64,000 nucleotides of DNA from Cognatishimia activa (GTDB taxonomy: Bacteria > Pseudomonadota > Alphaproteobacteria > Rhodobacterales > Rhodobacteraceae). The notes beneath the pieces were generated by a model that worked only from the letters and a program-made list of their open reading frames with translations, ran no database searches and was not told where the DNA came from. Position numbers and translations under genes: made by a program. Within the stretch, counting starts at the first letter, position 1. Each line of letters starts with the position of its first letter. Below are positions 26,500 through 37,406 of the stretch, piece after piece. Where the stretch lies: assembly GCF_001458335.1 (NCBI RefSeq), contig NZ_CYTO01000010.1:83156-147155 (forward strand). Reading direction: 5' to 3'.

Positions 26500-28837
26500 T
26501 TTGCACCCGTTGCACGGCTTGCAAGACACGCTCCGCTGTCGCCGGGGCCTGCAAATCTGGATAGGCCGATCCGCAAGACGCAACCGCATCTGACAAGGCC
26601 ATCAGGGCTGAAATTCCCAACATAAATGGCGGCTCGCCAACAGCTTTAGATCGATAAATCGTATCTTCGGCGTTTTGATTTTCATAAAGATCGACATTGA
26701 AGATCGGCGGGCGGTCAGAGCATGCGGGGATTTTATAGGTGCTCGGCGCATGGGTGCGCAAAGCGCCTTTGTCGTCCCAGACCAACTCTTCGGTGGTAAG
26801 CCATCCCGCGCCCTGCACATAAGCGCCTTCAACCTGACCGATATCCAACGCTTGGTTCAGAGATGAGCCCGCATCATGCAAAAGATCTGTGCGCAAGATG
26901 CGGTTTTCACCTGTCAGCGTATCAATGACCACTTCGGTGACGGCAGCTCCGTAAGCGAAGTAATAAAACGGCCGTCCCTGACCTTTGATCCGGTCCCATT
27001 TTAGATCCGGTGTTTTATAAAACCCGGTTGCCGAAAGGCTGATCCGGTTCTCGTAACAAAGCTTCGCGGCTGCCGCGAAGCTCATCTCACTATCGCCGAT
27101 CCGGACCACGCCATCGTCAAACATCACGTGATCAGCGGAGCTCTGATGATATTCGCCCAAAAACTCAGCCATCCGCGCTTTGATCGTGTCACAAGCGTTT
27201 CGCACGGCCATGCCATTGAGATCACTGCCGGAACTCGCAGCTGTGGCAGACGTGTTCGGAACTTTCGCTGTATCCGTCGCCGTAATGCGCACGGCGTCCA
27301 AACTGATCCCAAACCGCGCCGCAGCCACTTGTGCGACCTTCTGGTTCAGGCCCTGACCCATTTCGGTGCCGCCATGGTTCATCTGAACAGAGCCGTCCTG
27401 ATAGACATGCACCAAAGCGCCCGCTTGGTTGAGATGCGTCAATGTGAACGAGATCCCAAATTTGACCGGCGTCAGCGCGATGCCTTTTTTCAGAATTGGG
27501 TTTTCTGCATTCCATTTCGCCACGGCCGCGCGGCGCGCAGCATAGTCACTGCTGCCAGCCAATTTCTCTGTCAGATCGTTCAGTACGAAATCAACGACCT
27601 CTTGCCCATAATGGGTCGTATTCTTCTTTGCAGAAATACTCTGGGGGGGAGTGTCGGCGCTTGCGTCGACCCGGGGGGGCAACGCCCCACCGCTTTGATC
27701 GTCATAATAGTTGACCTGTCGCACCTTAAGCGGGTCCTTGCCCAAAGCGTGCGCCACATGATCCATCACACGTTCAATGCCCAACATGCCTTGGGGGCCA
27801 CCAAAGCCACGAAATGCCGTCGCAGATTGAGTGTTGGTCTTTAGGCGATGGCTCTCGATCCGCATGTGATCAAGCTGATAAGCATTGTCAGAATGCAGCA
27901 TGGCGCGGTCGGCGACCGGCAATGATAGATCTTGTGCCCAGCCACAGCGGGCGAGCTGCAGAAAATCAATCCCTAGAACCCGGCCGCTGTCGTCATAGCC
28001 CACGTCATAAGAGATACGGAAATCGTGGCGCTTGCCGGTGATGACCATATCGTCGTCCCGGTCGTAGCGCATTTTGCACGCGCGTCCGGTCTTTGAGGCG
28101 ACAATTGCTGTGGCCACTGCCAAAGCATTGCCTTGGCTTTCTTTTCCGCCAAATCCGCCACCCATACGGCGGGTTTCAACACGAACCCCATGCATTGGAA
28201 TGCCCAACGCATCCGCGACTTTGTGTTGGATTTCCGTTGGGTGTTGGGTGGAGCTGTGCACCAGCATGTCGCCGTTTTCTTGGGGCAATGACACCGCGGC
28301 CTGACCCTCAAGGTAAAAATGCTCTTGGCCACCCATCTCAATCTCGCCCTGCAGGCGATTTGGTGCGGCCTCCAATGCTTTCGCCGCATCTCCGACGGTC
28401 CAAATACGCGGACCCTCTTCGAAATGACTGCCCGCCTTAATGGCCTCATCAATCGTCAGAATAGGCCCTTTTTCCACATATGTGATTTCTGCCAACCGCG
28501 CTGCCTTGCGCGCCGCCAAATGGGAGGTCGCCGCAACCGCAAACAATGGCTGTCCCATATAGTGAACAGATCCGGTGCTCAGCAACGGCTCGTCATGGAT
28601 TGAGGGGCTTACATCGTTCTCAAACGGCAGGTCTTCTGCAGTCATCACCAAAACCACGCCGTCCGCAGCGCGTACCGCGCTCAGATCCATCGACTTGATG
28701 TCGCCATGGGCAATTGTTGAGAGGCCAAAAGCCAGATGCAAAGCGCCTTGCGGCAATGGAATGTCATCAACATAGCGGGCATGACCCGTCACATGCAGTG
28801 CGGCGCTGTCGTGGGGGATGGGTTTGGCGACGCTCAT
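26492..28837 (-). CDS. xdhB: Xanthine dehydrogenase, molybdopterin-binding subunit
   Basis: 781 residues, full length. Catalyses hypoxanthine to xanthine to urate with Xdh[14 protein letters not shown] near residue 235 binds the cofactor, FRGFGGPQG near 345 carries the substrate-orienting Arg, [11 protein letters not shown] near 500 and [10 protein letters not shown] near 735 hold the cofactor contacts and the catalytic Glu. Start overlaps xdhA (ATGA). Confidence 0.95.
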   Translation of the reverse strand: MSVAKPIPHDSAALHVTGHARYVDDIPLPQGALHLAFGLSTIAHGDIKSMDLSAVRAADGVVLVMTAEDLPFENDVSPSIHDEPLLSTGSVHYMGQPLFAVAATSHLAARKAARLAEITYVEKGPILTIDEAIKAGSHFEEGPRIWTVGDAAKALEAAPNRLQGEIEMGGQEHFYLEGQAAVSLPQENGDMLVHSSTQHPTEIQHKVADALGIPMHGVRVETRRMGGGFGGKESQGNALAVATAIVASKTGRACKMRYDRDDDMVITGKRHDFRISYDVGYDDSGRVLGIDFLQLARCGWAQDLSLPVADRAMLHSDNAYQLDHMRIESHRLKTNTQSATAFRGFGGPQGMLGIERVMDHVAHALGKDPLKVRQVNYYDDQSGGALPPRVDASADTPPQSISAKKNTTHYGQEVVDFVLNDLTEKLAGSSDYAARRAAVAKWNAENPILKKGIALTPVKFGISFTLTHLNQAGALVHVYQDGSVQMNHGGTEMGQGLNQKVAQVAAARFGISLDAVRITATDTAKVPNTSATAASSGSDLNGMAVRNACDTIKARMAEFLGEYHQSSADHVMFDDGVVRIGDSEMSFAAAAKLCYENRISLSATGFYKTPDLKWDRIKGQGRPFYYFAYGAAVTEVVIDTLTGENRILRTDLLHDAGSSLNQALDIGQVEGAYVQGAGWLTTEELVWDDKGALRTHAPSTYKIPACSDRPPIFNVDLYENQNAEDTIYRSKAVGEPPFMLGISALMALSDAVASCGSAYPDLQAPATAERVLQAVQRVQNA

Positions 28838-30210
28838 GAGGCCACCTCCAGCACAGACGTCGCTGCGCCTTGGTCCTCCAAGAAGTAACGGGTCAGCATA
28901 TTTCTAGCAGTATCAATACGATAGGCGGCGGATGCACGCATGTCGCTGAGCGGCGTAAAGTCTTGATCCCAAGCGGGACGGGCTGCTGCGATGATTGTCT
29001 CTGTCCAAGGTTGCCCTCTTAGCGCGTTTTCCACATGAGCGGCACGCTTTGGAATGCCCGCCATGCCGCCAAATGCAATGCGGGCTTCTGTGACCACGCC
29101 ATCTTCAACCGTCACGTTAAACGCGGCAAGCACGGCGGAAATATCCTGATCGAAGCGCTTGGACAGCTTGTAGACCTTCAGACGGTCCGGCTGTTTCGGC
29201 ACAGAAATGCGTTCCACAAACTCGCCGGGCTGTCGATCTTGTTTGCCATATTCGATGAAGAAGTCTTCGATCGGCATTGTCCGACGTTCATCCCCACGGC
29301 GCAACTGAACCTGTGCGTTCAACGCAATCAGGGCCGGAGGATTGTCGCCAATCGGAGAGCCATTGGCGATGTTGCCCCCAAGGGTCGCCGCGTTGCGGAT
29401 TTGGTTGCTGGCATAGCGGCGCAGCATCTCGCCATAACTTGCAAAATGGGGCGTAATTGCCGCGCGCATCTCGTTCATGTTCACACCTGCTCCGAAATGC
29501 AGCTGCGTGTCCGTTTCAGTTATCTCTTTCAAGTCTGTGCAACGCCCGAGAAAGATCACCGGGTCTAAGTCGTGCAACCCTTTGGTCACCCAAAGACCGA
29601 CATCCGTGGCGCCGGCCACCAAAGTTGCGTCAGGATTGGCAAGATAGGCTGTCGCGAGCTCATCAGATGTCGTTGGCTGCATCGCGTGAGACGGCAAATC
29701 AGTGAACTGCGGTATGGGCTCATTGAGCCACTCTGCCGTGGGTTCAGTTGCGGCCTGTTCCGCGGCTCGAATGATAGGCGCATAGCCGGTGCAACGACAC
29801 AGGTTCCCCGCCAACTGGTCATCCCAATCGGTGGCACCATTTTGGTGCCCTGCAACCATCGCCGTTACGAAACCCGGCGTGCAAAAACCGCATTGGCTGC
29901 CATGACAATCCACCATGGCTTTTTGCACTGGGTGCAAACTGCCGTCCGATGCCGCAATGCCTTCTACCGTCCGCACGGATTTGCCCTGCAGTTGAGGCAA
30001 GAAAAGAATACAAGCGTTAAGCGCTTTCATCTCGCCGCCGGTGTCGGCGTCTTGGACAATGACAGAACAGGCACCGCAATCGCCTTCGTTGCAGCCCTCT
30101 TTCGTACCTGTCATTGCGCGCTGATCGCGTAGCCACTGCAGAAGCGTTGTGGTGGGGTTCACATCGCTGAGGTCCACGGTCTCTCCGTTCAGAAGAAACG
30201 TGATATCCAT
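28834..30210 (-). CDS. xdhA: Xanthine dehydrogenase, Fe-S and FAD subunit
   Basis: 458 residues. N-terminal plant-type 2Fe-2S domain ([13 protein letters not shown], cysteines near 39-47), second 2Fe-2S domain (CGFCTPGF and CRCTGYAP near 112-150), then a FAD domain (about 170-340; [12 protein letters not shown]) and CO-dehydrogenase flavoprotein C-terminus. It passes electrons from XdhB to NAD. First gene of the seven-gene purine unit; upstream gap 30211-30554 carries an inverted repeat and a DnaA box. Confidence 0.95.
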   Translation of the reverse strand: MDITFLLNGETVDLSDVNPTTTLLQWLRDQRAMTGTKEGCNEGDCGACSVIVQDADTGGEMKALNACILFLPQLQGKSVRTVEGIAASDGSLHPVQKAMVDCHGSQCGFCTPGFVTAMVAGHQNGATDWDDQLAGNLCRCTGYAPIIRAAEQAATEPTAEWLNEPIPQFTDLPSHAMQPTTSDELATAYLANPDATLVAGATDVGLWVTKGLHDLDPVIFLGRCTDLKEITETDTQLHFGAGVNMNEMRAAITPHFASYGEMLRRYASNQIRNAATLGGNIANGSPIGDNPPALIALNAQVQLRRGDERRTMPIEDFFIEYGKQDRQPGEFVERISVPKQPDRLKVYKLSKRFDQDISAVLAAFNVTVEDGVVTEARIAFGGMAGIPKRAAHVENALRGQPWTETIIAAARPAWDQDFTPLSDMRASAAYRIDTARNMLTRYFLEDQGAATSVLEVAS

Positions 30211-30249
30211 AAAATTAACCCGTCGCCTTACCTAAGCTATGCCTTGGTA

Positions 30250-30278
30250 CGCTTTTTCGATGCGACGTAGAAAAAGCG
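30250..30278. promoter_or_regulatory. 9-11-9 inverted repeat upstream of xdhA
   Basis: CGCTTTTTC (30250-30258) and GAAAAAGCG (30270-30278) are perfect complements, 40 nt before the xdhA ATG. It could be an operator or a leader hairpin. No purine riboswitch fold is recognisable. No other gene is visible in 30211-30554. Confidence 0.4.
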
Positions 30279-30495
30279 CGGCTTGTCATCACCTGGCGCT
30301 AGGATAGGGAGCAAAATCCCTTTCTGGCAAGGGCTTGCAAGCCAATTTGTCCAAATGATCAAAATAAATGCTTAAAAAATGGGCGCGAGGAATTGCTCTC
30401 TAAGCCTCTGAAAACAATAAAGTTAGCGAGTATTTTTTTGAAATTCTTGAAAGACTTGTCGCGCGTCTCTTCAGTGCTGCGGTGTCTTTTCTGAC

Positions 30496-30504
30496 TTATC
30501 CACA
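30496..30504 (+). promoter_or_regulatory. DnaA box upstream of dnaE
   Basis: TTATCCACA, an exact match to the high-affinity DnaA consensus, 51 nt before the dnaE ATG. A single box is not an origin; here it would fit transcriptional control of a replication gene. Confidence 0.55.
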
Positions 30505-30554
30505 GACCGCCAGATTTGATTTCCCCCGACGCGCCGGTGATGTAGCTTTCCCTC

Positions 30555-33500
30555 ATGAGCAGCCAACCCCGATTCATTCATCTCCGCGTCCATACCGAAT
30601 ATTCCCTTCTTGAAGGGGCTGTTCGGGTTAAGAAACTCCCCAGCATTTGCGCCGAGATGGAAATGCCCGCCGTCGCCATCACGGACACAAACAACATGTT
30701 TGCGGCTCTGGAATTCTCCGTGAACGCCAAAGGGGCAGGGATTCAGCCGATTGTGGGCTGCCAGGTTGATTTGCAAATGCCCCATGACGACCCGACGGGC
30801 CGCACCCAAGCCCCGCCGCCGGCGCCGATTGTACTGCTGAGCCAACGGGAAGAGGGGTATGAGAACCTCATGAAGCTCAGCTCGTGCCTCTATGTGGCAC
30901 GGCCGGATGAGGTGCCTCAGGTCACCATGGAAGAGCTTCGCGAACATTCTGCTGGTTTGATTTGTTTGACCGGTGGTCCTGATGGCCCAATGGGCCGTAT
31001 GTTGCGTCAGGGTCAACGACCTGCGGCCGAAGCCATGATGCGCGAATTCAAAGACATCTATGAAGATCGGCTTTATGTGGAGCTTCAGCGCCATCCCGGA
31101 GAGGGGGGGCAGCCAGAAGCGGAACGTTTGTCTGAACGTGGTTTTGTGGAAATGGCCTACGCGATGGATATCCCACTCGTGGCCACCAATGACGTTTATT
31201 TCCCGAAATCAGATATGTACGAGGCCCACGACGCGCTGATCTGCGTGGCGGAAGGGGCTTATGTGGACCAGACCGAAGGCCGCCGTCAGCTGACTGCGCA
31301 GCACTATCTGAAAACTCCGCAAGAAATGATCACTCTGTTTGCGGATCTGCCAGAAGCGATTGAGAACACGGTCGAAATCGCACAGCGCTGCGCCTTTGGT
31401 GCGTATCTGCGTGACCCCATCCTCCCAAAATTCGCCGATGACGAGGTCGCCGAACTGCGCCGCATTGCAAACGAAGGCCTGCAAGCACGTCTGGCGGTGA
31501 TCCCACATGCGGTTTCGGTAGAAGAATACCAAGAGCGGCTGGATTTTGAGCTGGGCATTATCGAAGGCATGGGATTCCCCGGCTACTTCCTGATCGTTGC
31601 GGACTTTATCCAATGGGGCAAAGATCAAGGCATCCCGGTAGGGCCGGGCCGGGGGTCCGGTGCGGGTTCATTGGTGGCTTACGCGCTGACCATCACCGAC
31701 CTTGATCCGCTGCGTTATTCCCTGCTGTTTGAGCGGTTCTTGAACCCAGAACGGGTGTCCATGCCAGACTTTGACATCGACTTCTGCATGGATCGCCGGG
31801 AAGAGGTGATCCGTTACGTGCAAGAGAAATACGGTCGCGACAAGGTGGGTCAGATCATCACCTTCGGTGCGCTTCTGTCTAAAGCCGCGGTGCGTGACTT
31901 GGGCCGTGTTCTGCAGATGCCATACGGGCAGGTGGATCGTCTGTCGAAGATGATTCCGGTGGAAGGCGTTAAGCCCGTTTCTATCGAGAAAGCTCTAAAA
32001 GACGAGCCGCGTCTGCGCGATGAAGCTAAAGCTGAGCCGGTTGTGGACCGCTTGCTGAATTACGGGATGCAGGTGGAAGGCTTGCTGCGAAACGCCTCCA
32101 CCCACGCGGCGGGTGTTGTGATTGGCGACCGGCCGCTGGATGCGTTGGTGCCGCTTTATCAAGATCCGCGCTCTGACATGCCAGCAACCCAGTTCAATAT
32201 GAAATGGGTGGAACAGGCAGGCCTTGTGAAATTCGACTTCTTGGGCCTAAAAACCCTCACCGTCGTCCAAAACGCTGTGAACCTAATCCAAGGGGAAGGG
32301 CGCGACATACACATCAAGGCGGATGGCACCACGCTTTACGATCCCCCCGAAGGCGCGGTGAACGAGATCAACGCGATCCCGCTGGATGATGAGGCCACTT
32401 ACAAACTCTACGCATCTGCCAAAACCGTTGCAGTGTTCCAGGTGGAATCCACCGGTATGATGGACGCGTTGAAGCGTATGAAGCCGACCTGTATTGAGGA
32501 CATCGTTGCGCTTGTGGCGCTCTATCGTCCGGGTCCGATGGAGAATATCCCGACCTATTGTGAAGTCAAAAACGGCCTCAAAGAAATTGAATCTGTTCAC
32601 CCACTGATCGATCATATCCTTGCGGAAACGCAGGGGATTATCGTTTATCAGGAACAGGTTATGCAGATCGCGCAGGTCATGGCGGGCTATAGCCTTGGCG
32701 GCGCTGACCTGCTGCGCCGCGCGATGGGTAAGAAAATCAAAGAAGCGATGGATGCAGAGCGTCCAAAGTTTGAAAAAGGCGCTGCGGAAAACGGTGTTCC
32801 GGCCAAGAAAGCGTCCGAAGTTTTTGACCTTCTTGAGAAATTTGCGAACTACGGATTTAACAAATCCCACGCGGCGGCCTATGCGGTGGTGTCTTACTAC
32901 ACCGCATGGCTGAAAGCGAACCATCCGGTGGAGTTCATGGGCGGCGTCATGAACTGCGATATCCATCTGACGGACAAGCTGGCGGTCTATTTCGAGGAAG
33001 TCAAAAAGCAGCTGAAGTTGCCGTATATCCCGCCTTGTGTGAACCGGTCTGAGGCGACGTTTACCGTGCGTGATCAACACCTTGTCTACGCGCTGGGCGC
33101 GTTGAAAAACGTCGGCGTGGAGGCGATGACGCTCGTGACCGAGGGGCGCAAAGTGGATGGGGTGGATAAACCCTTCGCGACCTTGTTTGATTTCGCGCGC
33201 CGGGTGAACCTGAAGAAAGTTGGCAAACGGCCACTGGAAATGCTCGCGCGGTCTGGGGCGTTTGATCAACTCGACAAGAACCGCCGCAAGGTCTTTGAAA
33301 GCCTTGAAGGGCTGGTGAATTACTCGGCAGCGATCCATGAGCAAAAAGAAAGCAATCAGGTCTCGCTGTTTGGCGAAGCGGGCGATGACTTGCCAGAGCC
33401 ACGTCTGAGCAAGGCCGCAGATTGGTTGCCAGCGGAGAAGCTGGATGAAGAAGCCCGCGCCATTGGTTTCTTCCTGTCTGGTCACCCGCTGGAAGACTAT

Positions 33501-34073
33501 ATGCCTGCGTTGAAGCGTAAGAAAATTCTCACTCTAGATGAGCTGACGGAAAAAGCGCGCTCTGGGCCATGTGTTGCGAAACTTGCGGGGCGGGTGTCAG
33601 GCCGGCAGGAGCGCAAATCCGCGCGCGGCAATCGCTTTGCCTTTGCGCAGCTCTCGGACCCGACCGGGGCCTATGAGGTGACGATCTTCTCGGAGACTCT
33701 GGAAAAATGCCGCGAGCATTTGGAGACCGGCTCGAAGGTTGTTGTGAGCGTTGAGGCCAATATGGAGGCTGATCAGTTGAAACTGTTGGCGAAGTCCATT
33801 GGTCCGATTGACACGATTGTCGCGGATGCCGGATCAGCGGGTTTGCGCATTTTCGTGGAGAATGCGGAGGCCGTGGCCAATATTGCTGGCGTGCTGGATG
33901 GTGCGCGGCAAGCGGTGAAAAACGGGCCACGCGGGCCGGTGATGTTCAACCTCATGGACCCGGAATTGCCCGGCGAGGTGGAGATTGACGTGGGCGTGGA
34001 ATTTCCGGTGAACCCTCAAATCAAGGGGGCGATCAAGTCTCTGCCGGGGGTTATGGCGGTTGAGGATTTTTGA
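30555..34073 (+). CDS. dnaE: DNA polymerase III alpha subunit
   Basis: 1172 residues, full length. Replicative polymerase catalytic subunit. PHP domain at the N-terminus (FIHLRVHTEYSLLEGAV), palm with catalytic aspartates in PDFDIDF (Asp 405 and 407), GPGRGSGAGSLVAYAL near 361, fingers, a helix-hairpin-helix region near 870-920 and an OB-fold near 1000-1080 (VAKLAGRVSGRQERKSARGN). No clear ribosome site precedes the ATG; the family start matches. Probably transcribed alone. Confidence 0.97.
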   Translation: MSSQPRFIHLRVHTEYSLLEGAVRVKKLPSICAEMEMPAVAITDTNNMFAALEFSVNAKGAGIQPIVGCQVDLQMPHDDPTGRTQAPPPAPIVLLSQREEGYENLMKLSSCLYVARPDEVPQVTMEELREHSAGLICLTGGPDGPMGRMLRQGQRPAAEAMMREFKDIYEDRLYVELQRHPGEGGQPEAERLSERGFVEMAYAMDIPLVATNDVYFPKSDMYEAHDALICVAEGAYVDQTEGRRQLTAQHYLKTPQEMITLFADLPEAIENTVEIAQRCAFGAYLRDPILPKFADDEVAELRRIANEGLQARLAVIPHAVSVEEYQERLDFELGIIEGMGFPGYFLIVADFIQWGKDQGIPVGPGRGSGAGSLVAYALTITDLDPLRYSLLFERFLNPERVSMPDFDIDFCMDRREEVIRYVQEKYGRDKVGQIITFGALLSKAAVRDLGRVLQMPYGQVDRLSKMIPVEGVKPVSIEKALKDEPRLRDEAKAEPVVDRLLNYGMQVEGLLRNASTHAAGVVIGDRPLDALVPLYQDPRSDMPATQFNMKWVEQAGLVKFDFLGLKTLTVVQNAVNLIQGEGRDIHIKADGTTLYDPPEGAVNEINAIPLDDEATYKLYASAKTVAVFQVESTGMMDALKRMKPTCIEDIVALVALYRPGPMENIPTYCEVKNGLKEIESVHPLIDHILAETQGIIVYQEQVMQIAQVMAGYSLGGADLLRRAMGKKIKEAMDAERPKFEKGAAENGVPAKKASEVFDLLEKFANYGFNKSHAAAYAVVSYYTAWLKANHPVEFMGGVMNCDIHLTDKLAVYFEEVKKQLKLPYIPPCVNRSEATFTVRDQHLVYALGALKNVGVEAMTLVTEGRKVDGVDKPFATLFDFARRVNLKKVGKRPLEMLARSGAFDQLDKNRRKVFESLEGLVNYSAAIHEQKESNQVSLFGEAGDDLPEPRLSKAADWLPAEKLDEEARAIGFFLSGHPLEDYMPALKRKKILTLDELTEKARSGPCVAKLAGRVSGRQERKSARGNRFAFAQLSDPTGAYEVTIFSETLEKCREHLETGSKVVVSVEANMEADQLKLLAKSIGPIDTIVADAGSAGLRIFVENAEAVANIAGVLDGARQAVKNGPRGPVMFNLMDPELPGEVEIDVGVEFPVNPQIKGAIKSLPGVMAVEDF

Positions 34074-34097
34074 TCCCGGCAACTAAGCCAGGATCAA
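34070..34097. terminator. Stem-loop between dnaE and a convergent small gene
   Basis: TTGATCC-C-GGC (34070-34080) pairs with GCC-A-GGATCAA (34087-34097), one mismatch, AACTAA loop. It starts within the dnaE stop. No T run, so it is a weak candidate. Confidence 0.4.
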
Positions 34098-34105
34098 GAA
34101 CAGTC

Positions 34106-34354
34106 TTAGTCATCAGCTGGCACCACAACGAGTTCCAGGCCATTGTCAGCAGCTTTCGTCAAACCGCCAGCGGCATTCTGTGTGCGCCCTTTGCCACCAG
34201 GGTTGGTTCCTTTGAGTTCACCTAGATCTGTAATTGTCCAGACGACCTTGCCACCCTTGTTGACGATACAGGCATCGCCATCGCAATGGCCGTTCGCGAA
34301 AGCAGGTGCTGACATCAAGCCGAGGGCAAAGACTGAGATTGTTAGTCGTTTCAT
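34106..34354 (-). CDS. Small exported protein of unknown function
   Basis: 82 residues. Signal peptide MKRLTISVFALGLMSAPAFA, then a mature 62-residue protein with a Cys pair near the start (HCDGDAC) that may form a disulfide, and a short lysine/glycine stretch. Ribosome site GGGAGG 6 nt before the ATG is strong, so I take it as real. No family recognised. Confidence 0.6.
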   Translation of the reverse strand: MKRLTISVFALGLMSAPAFANGHCDGDACIVNKGGKVVWTITDLGELKGTNPGGKGRTQNAAGGLTKAADNGLELVVVPADD

Positions 34355-34428
34355 TTGATCCTCCCAAAATTAGTTAACATAACCTTTTACGAGGGCAATT
34401 CGTTTTTGGATCACATTGAAGGGCGCGC

Positions 34429-34623
34429 TCAATAATGCGGCGGCCGTTCATCGCCCATTACAACACCACCGGTGCCCGCTGACTCACGATCCGCTTCTCG
34501 CTCCAGCAGCATCTGGACGCGGCGCTTTAGCAAGGCCAACTCTGTGTCTTGGCGGGCGATGACGTCCGAGAGTTCTTCGACGGTTTTCGTCAGGTGGGCG
34601 ATTTGTTCTTCCAGCTTTTCCAT
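34429..34623 (-). CDS. slyX: SlyX-like coiled-coil protein
   Basis: 64 residues. A heptad-repeat coiled coil (LEEQIAHLTKTVEELSDVIA) followed by a short tail ending PPHY, the C-terminal hallmark of SlyX proteins. Function of SlyX is poorly known. It is followed by an interspersed repeat unit and faces hisS head to head. Confidence 0.8.
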   Translation of the reverse strand: MEKLEEQIAHLTKTVEELSDVIARQDTELALLKRRVQMLLEREADRESAGTGGVVMGDERPPHY

Positions 34624-34662
34624 GACCCCGGCCTAGGCCTTGTGGCGATGTTGGTCAAGGGA

Positions 34663-34724
34663 GGGGCTTTGCCCCCAAGGGACCAGAGGTCCCTCTCCCC
34701 CAGAGTATTTTGGCAAAGAAGAAG
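34663..34724 (-). repeat. Interspersed repeat unit, copy 2, with two hairpins
   Basis: On the minus strand: box CTTCTTCTTTGCCAAAATACTC-like at 34703-34724, then hairpin AGGGACC-TCT-GGTCCCT (34678-34694) and hairpin GGGGC-AAA-GCCCC (34663-34675). It lies in the gap between slyX and hisS, which are divergent, so it is not at a gene 3' end here. Confidence 0.7.
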
Positions 34725-34820
34725 ATGTGGAAGGGACAGGCCGGGTTGCTTGCAGGATAGGGGTGGGGTAAGTGCGACGCACGTTTTAATGCCCACCAAT
34801 CTGACTAGGGACCCATAGCG

Positions 34821-36320
34821 ATGGCAAAAGTGAAAAAAGCCCCGCGCCCTAAGGCGGTGACGCCCAAGGGATTCCGCGACTATTTCGGCGCTGAAGTGAC
34901 AGAGCGGACCGAAATGCTGCATCAGATTGCAGGGGTGTATCATCGATATGGGTTTGAAGCTTTGGAAAGCGCGGCGGTGGAAACCGTGGAAGCGCTGGGT
35001 AAGTTTCTGCCCGATGTGGATCGCCCAAATGAAGGCGTCTTTGCGTGGCAAGAGGCCGATGAAGACGGGCAGGGCGATTGGATGGCCTTGCGCTATGATC
35101 TGACGGCGCCATTGGCGCGGGTCTATGCGCAGCATCGCAATGACCTGCCGACGCCTTATCGCCGCTACGCGATGGGCCCAGTCTGGCGCAATGAAAAGCC
35201 AGGCCCGGGCCGGTATCGTCAGTTTTATCAATGTGATGCGGACACGGTTGGTGCGCCTTCTGTGGCGGCGGATGCAGAGATCTGCGCGATGCTGTCTGAT
35301 ACGCTGGAAACCGTCGGCATTCCCCGCGGCGACTATCTGGTGCGCGTCAATAACCGCAAGGTTCTCAATGGCGTTCTGGAAGCCATGGGGCTGGGCGATG
35401 ATCAAGCGGCCAAAGACAACGTGCTACGTACCATCGATAAGTTTGACAAAGTTGGCGCGAGCGGCGTGCGAGAACTGCTGGGTAAAGGGCGCTTGGATGC
35501 CTCTGGCGCTTACATCGACGGGGTTGGCTTGTCTGATGATCAGGCGGAACCCGTTCTCGCGTTCTTGACCTCAAAAGCGGATGATGTGGCCAAAACCTTC
35601 GCCAATTTGCGGGATGCGGTTGGCGGCTCCTCTGTGGGGGCTGACGGGATTGCTGAGCTTGAGCAGATCGGTGATTTGCTGGCTGCTGGCGGTTACGGCG
35701 CGGATCGCATTGAGATTGACCCATCGGTTGTGCGTGGCCTTGGCTATTACACTGGTCCGGTGTTTGAAGCTGAGCTGACCTTTGAAATCTTTGATGAAAA
35801 GGGGCGCAAGCGTCAGTTTGGGTCTGTCTCTGGTGGCGGTCGTTACGATGATCTGGTGAAACGCTTCACCGGCCAAGCGGTGCCAGCAACCGGTGTGTCC
35901 ATTGGTGTGGACCGTCTTTTGGCGGCGCTGCGGGAGAAGGGCCGCATTGGCGGCACTACCACAGGTCCGGTTGTTGTGACCGTGATGGATCGCGACCGGA
36001 TGGCGGATTATCAGGCTATGGTTACCGAACTGCGTAATGCTGGGATCCGCGCGGAAGTGTACCTTGGCAATCCAAAGAACTTCGGCAACCAGCTGAAATA
36101 CGCGGATAAGCGGAACTCTCCTGTCGCAGTCATCGAAGGTGGTGACGAGAAGGCCAATGGCGTCATCCAGATCAAAGACTTGATCCTTGGGGCGAAGATT
36201 GCCGAAAGCGCCACATTGGAAGAGTGGAAAGAACGCCCAAGTCAGTTTGAAGTCCCGCGTGGGGATTTGGTGGCGAAGGTGCGTGAAATCCTCGCAAGCC
36301 AAACAGAAGGGCAGGGTTAA
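34821..36320 (+). CDS. hisS: Histidyl-tRNA synthetase
   Basis: 499 residues, class II. Motif 1-like [12 protein letters not shown] at the start, motif 2 [23 protein letters not shown] near residues 112-134, histidine pocket [15 protein letters not shown] near 296 and motif 3 [13 protein letters not shown] near 353, anticodon domain after about 390. Longer than the E. coli enzyme (424), as usual in alphaproteobacteria. hisZ starts on the base after its stop. Confidence 0.96.
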   Translation: MAKVKKAPRPKAVTPKGFRDYFGAEVTERTEMLHQIAGVYHRYGFEALESAAVETVEALGKFLPDVDRPNEGVFAWQEADEDGQGDWMALRYDLTAPLARVYAQHRNDLPTPYRRYAMGPVWRNEKPGPGRYRQFYQCDADTVGAPSVAADAEICAMLSDTLETVGIPRGDYLVRVNNRKVLNGVLEAMGLGDDQAAKDNVLRTIDKFDKVGASGVRELLGKGRLDASGAYIDGVGLSDDQAEPVLAFLTSKADDVAKTFANLRDAVGGSSVGADGIAELEQIGDLLAAGGYGADRIEIDPSVVRGLGYYTGPVFEAELTFEIFDEKGRKRQFGSVSGGGRYDDLVKRFTGQAVPATGVSIGVDRLLAALREKGRIGGTTTGPVVVTVMDRDRMADYQAMVTELRNAGIRAEVYLGNPKNFGNQLKYADKRNSPVAVIEGGDEKANGVIQIKDLILGAKIAESATLEEWKERPSQFEVPRGDLVAKVREILASQTEGQG

Positions 36321-37406
36321 ATGCCGAATAAAGCATTGATCCGAGCGCGGGCCGCGGAATTGCGCGCGCGCTTTGAAGCTGCTGGGGCAAAGGTGGCGGA
36401 GACTGCTGTTTTGCAGCCCGCTGAGGTGCTGCTTGATCTCTATGGCGAGGACATCCGAGCCCGCGCTTATGTGACCAGTGATACGCTGTTGGGTGAGCAA
36501 ATGCTGCGCCCGGATTTCACGGTGCCTGTCGTGCAGATGCATATGGACCACGGGGCCGAGCCGGCGCGTTACACCTATTCTGGCGAGGTTTTCCGTCGTC
36601 AGGAAGAAGATACACGCCGCGCGAATGAATACACACAGGTGGGCTATGAGGTTTTTGCCCGGGAAAACCCCGCCGCTGCTGACGCAGAAGTTTTTGGTCT
36701 GGTGCATGATGCCCTGGCGCATCTCAACGCGCGCGCGGTGACCGGTGATATCGGACTGTTGAAAGCGGCCGTACAAGGCATTGAAACCACAGAGCATCGG
36801 AAGGCGGCATTGGCACGCCACATCTGGAGGCCGAAGCGCTTCCGGGCGTTGCTGGACCGGTTTTCAGGGCGCTTGCCCGTGCCTGCTCAACGTGAAGCGC
36901 TATTGGCGGAAGCTGATCCGATGCAATCGGGCGTGCCATTCATTGGTTTGCGCGGTCCGGATGAAATCGCTGCGCGTATCGAAGCGCTGCGCGAAGATCA
37001 CGGGGCGATGCCAATTTCCACTGGGCAGGTGGAAATGCTGGATGCTTTGCTCGATGTTCGGGAAACCCTGCCATTTGCACTAGAGCAGCTACGCGATATT
37101 GCCGTTGATATGCCTGCCATAACCGATGCGGTCTATCGTTTGCGGGAGCGTATTGAAGCGCTTGATGCGCGCGGGATCAACGTCGATGCCATCGACTTTG
37201 AAGGCAGCTATGGGCGCACCAACATGGAATATTATGACGGGTTCGTCTTTGGTTTCCTTGCCAATGGCCGTGCTGATTTGCCTGCTGTAGCATCTGGCGG
37301 GCGTTATGACGCGCTCACTCGCGTGCTTGGGGGCGGCAATGAAATTCCTGCGGTCGGTGCGGTGATCCGTCCCGAAGTGGTTCTGGAATTGGAGGCTCAG
37401 GCATGA
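36321..37406 (+). CDS. hisZ: ATP phosphoribosyltransferase regulatory subunit
   Basis: 361 residues, a catalytically inert HisS paralogue. It forms the hetero-oligomer that lets short HisG work and confers histidine feedback. Class II-like VQMHMDHGAEPARYTYSGEVFR segment near 70-93, but without a full HisS anticodon domain. It lies between its paralogue hisS and its partner hisG; the stop overlaps hisG (ATGA). Confidence 0.95.
   Translation: MPNKALIRARAAELRARFEAAGAKVAETAVLQPAEVLLDLYGEDIRARAYVTSDTLLGEQMLRPDFTVPVVQMHMDHGAEPARYTYSGEVFRRQEEDTRRANEYTQVGYEVFARENPAAADAEVFGLVHDALAHLNARAVTGDIGLLKAAVQGIETTEHRKAALARHIWRPKRFRALLDRFSGRLPVPAQREALLAEADPMQSGVPFIGLRGPDEIAARIEALREDHGAMPISTGQVEMLDALLDVRETLPFALEQLRDIAVDMPAITDAVYRLRERIEALDARGINVDAIDFEGSYGRTNMEYYDGFVFGFLANGRADLPAVASGGRYDALTRVLGGGNEIPAVGAVIRPEVVLELEAQA

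Noticed and set aside
30211-30554. Purine riboswitch before xdhA
   Set aside because: The inverted repeat is present, but no three-way junction with the conserved purine-aptamer loops can be drawn.
32283-33485. 400-codon open frame on the minus strand inside dnaE
   Set aside because: It lies wholly antisense to dnaE, has no recognisable domain and is rich in His/Arg/Phe as expected from reading GC-rich coding DNA backwards.
35571-36821. 416-codon open frame antisense to hisS-hisZ
   Set aside because: Antisense to two well-supported genes with no family signature or ribosome site.
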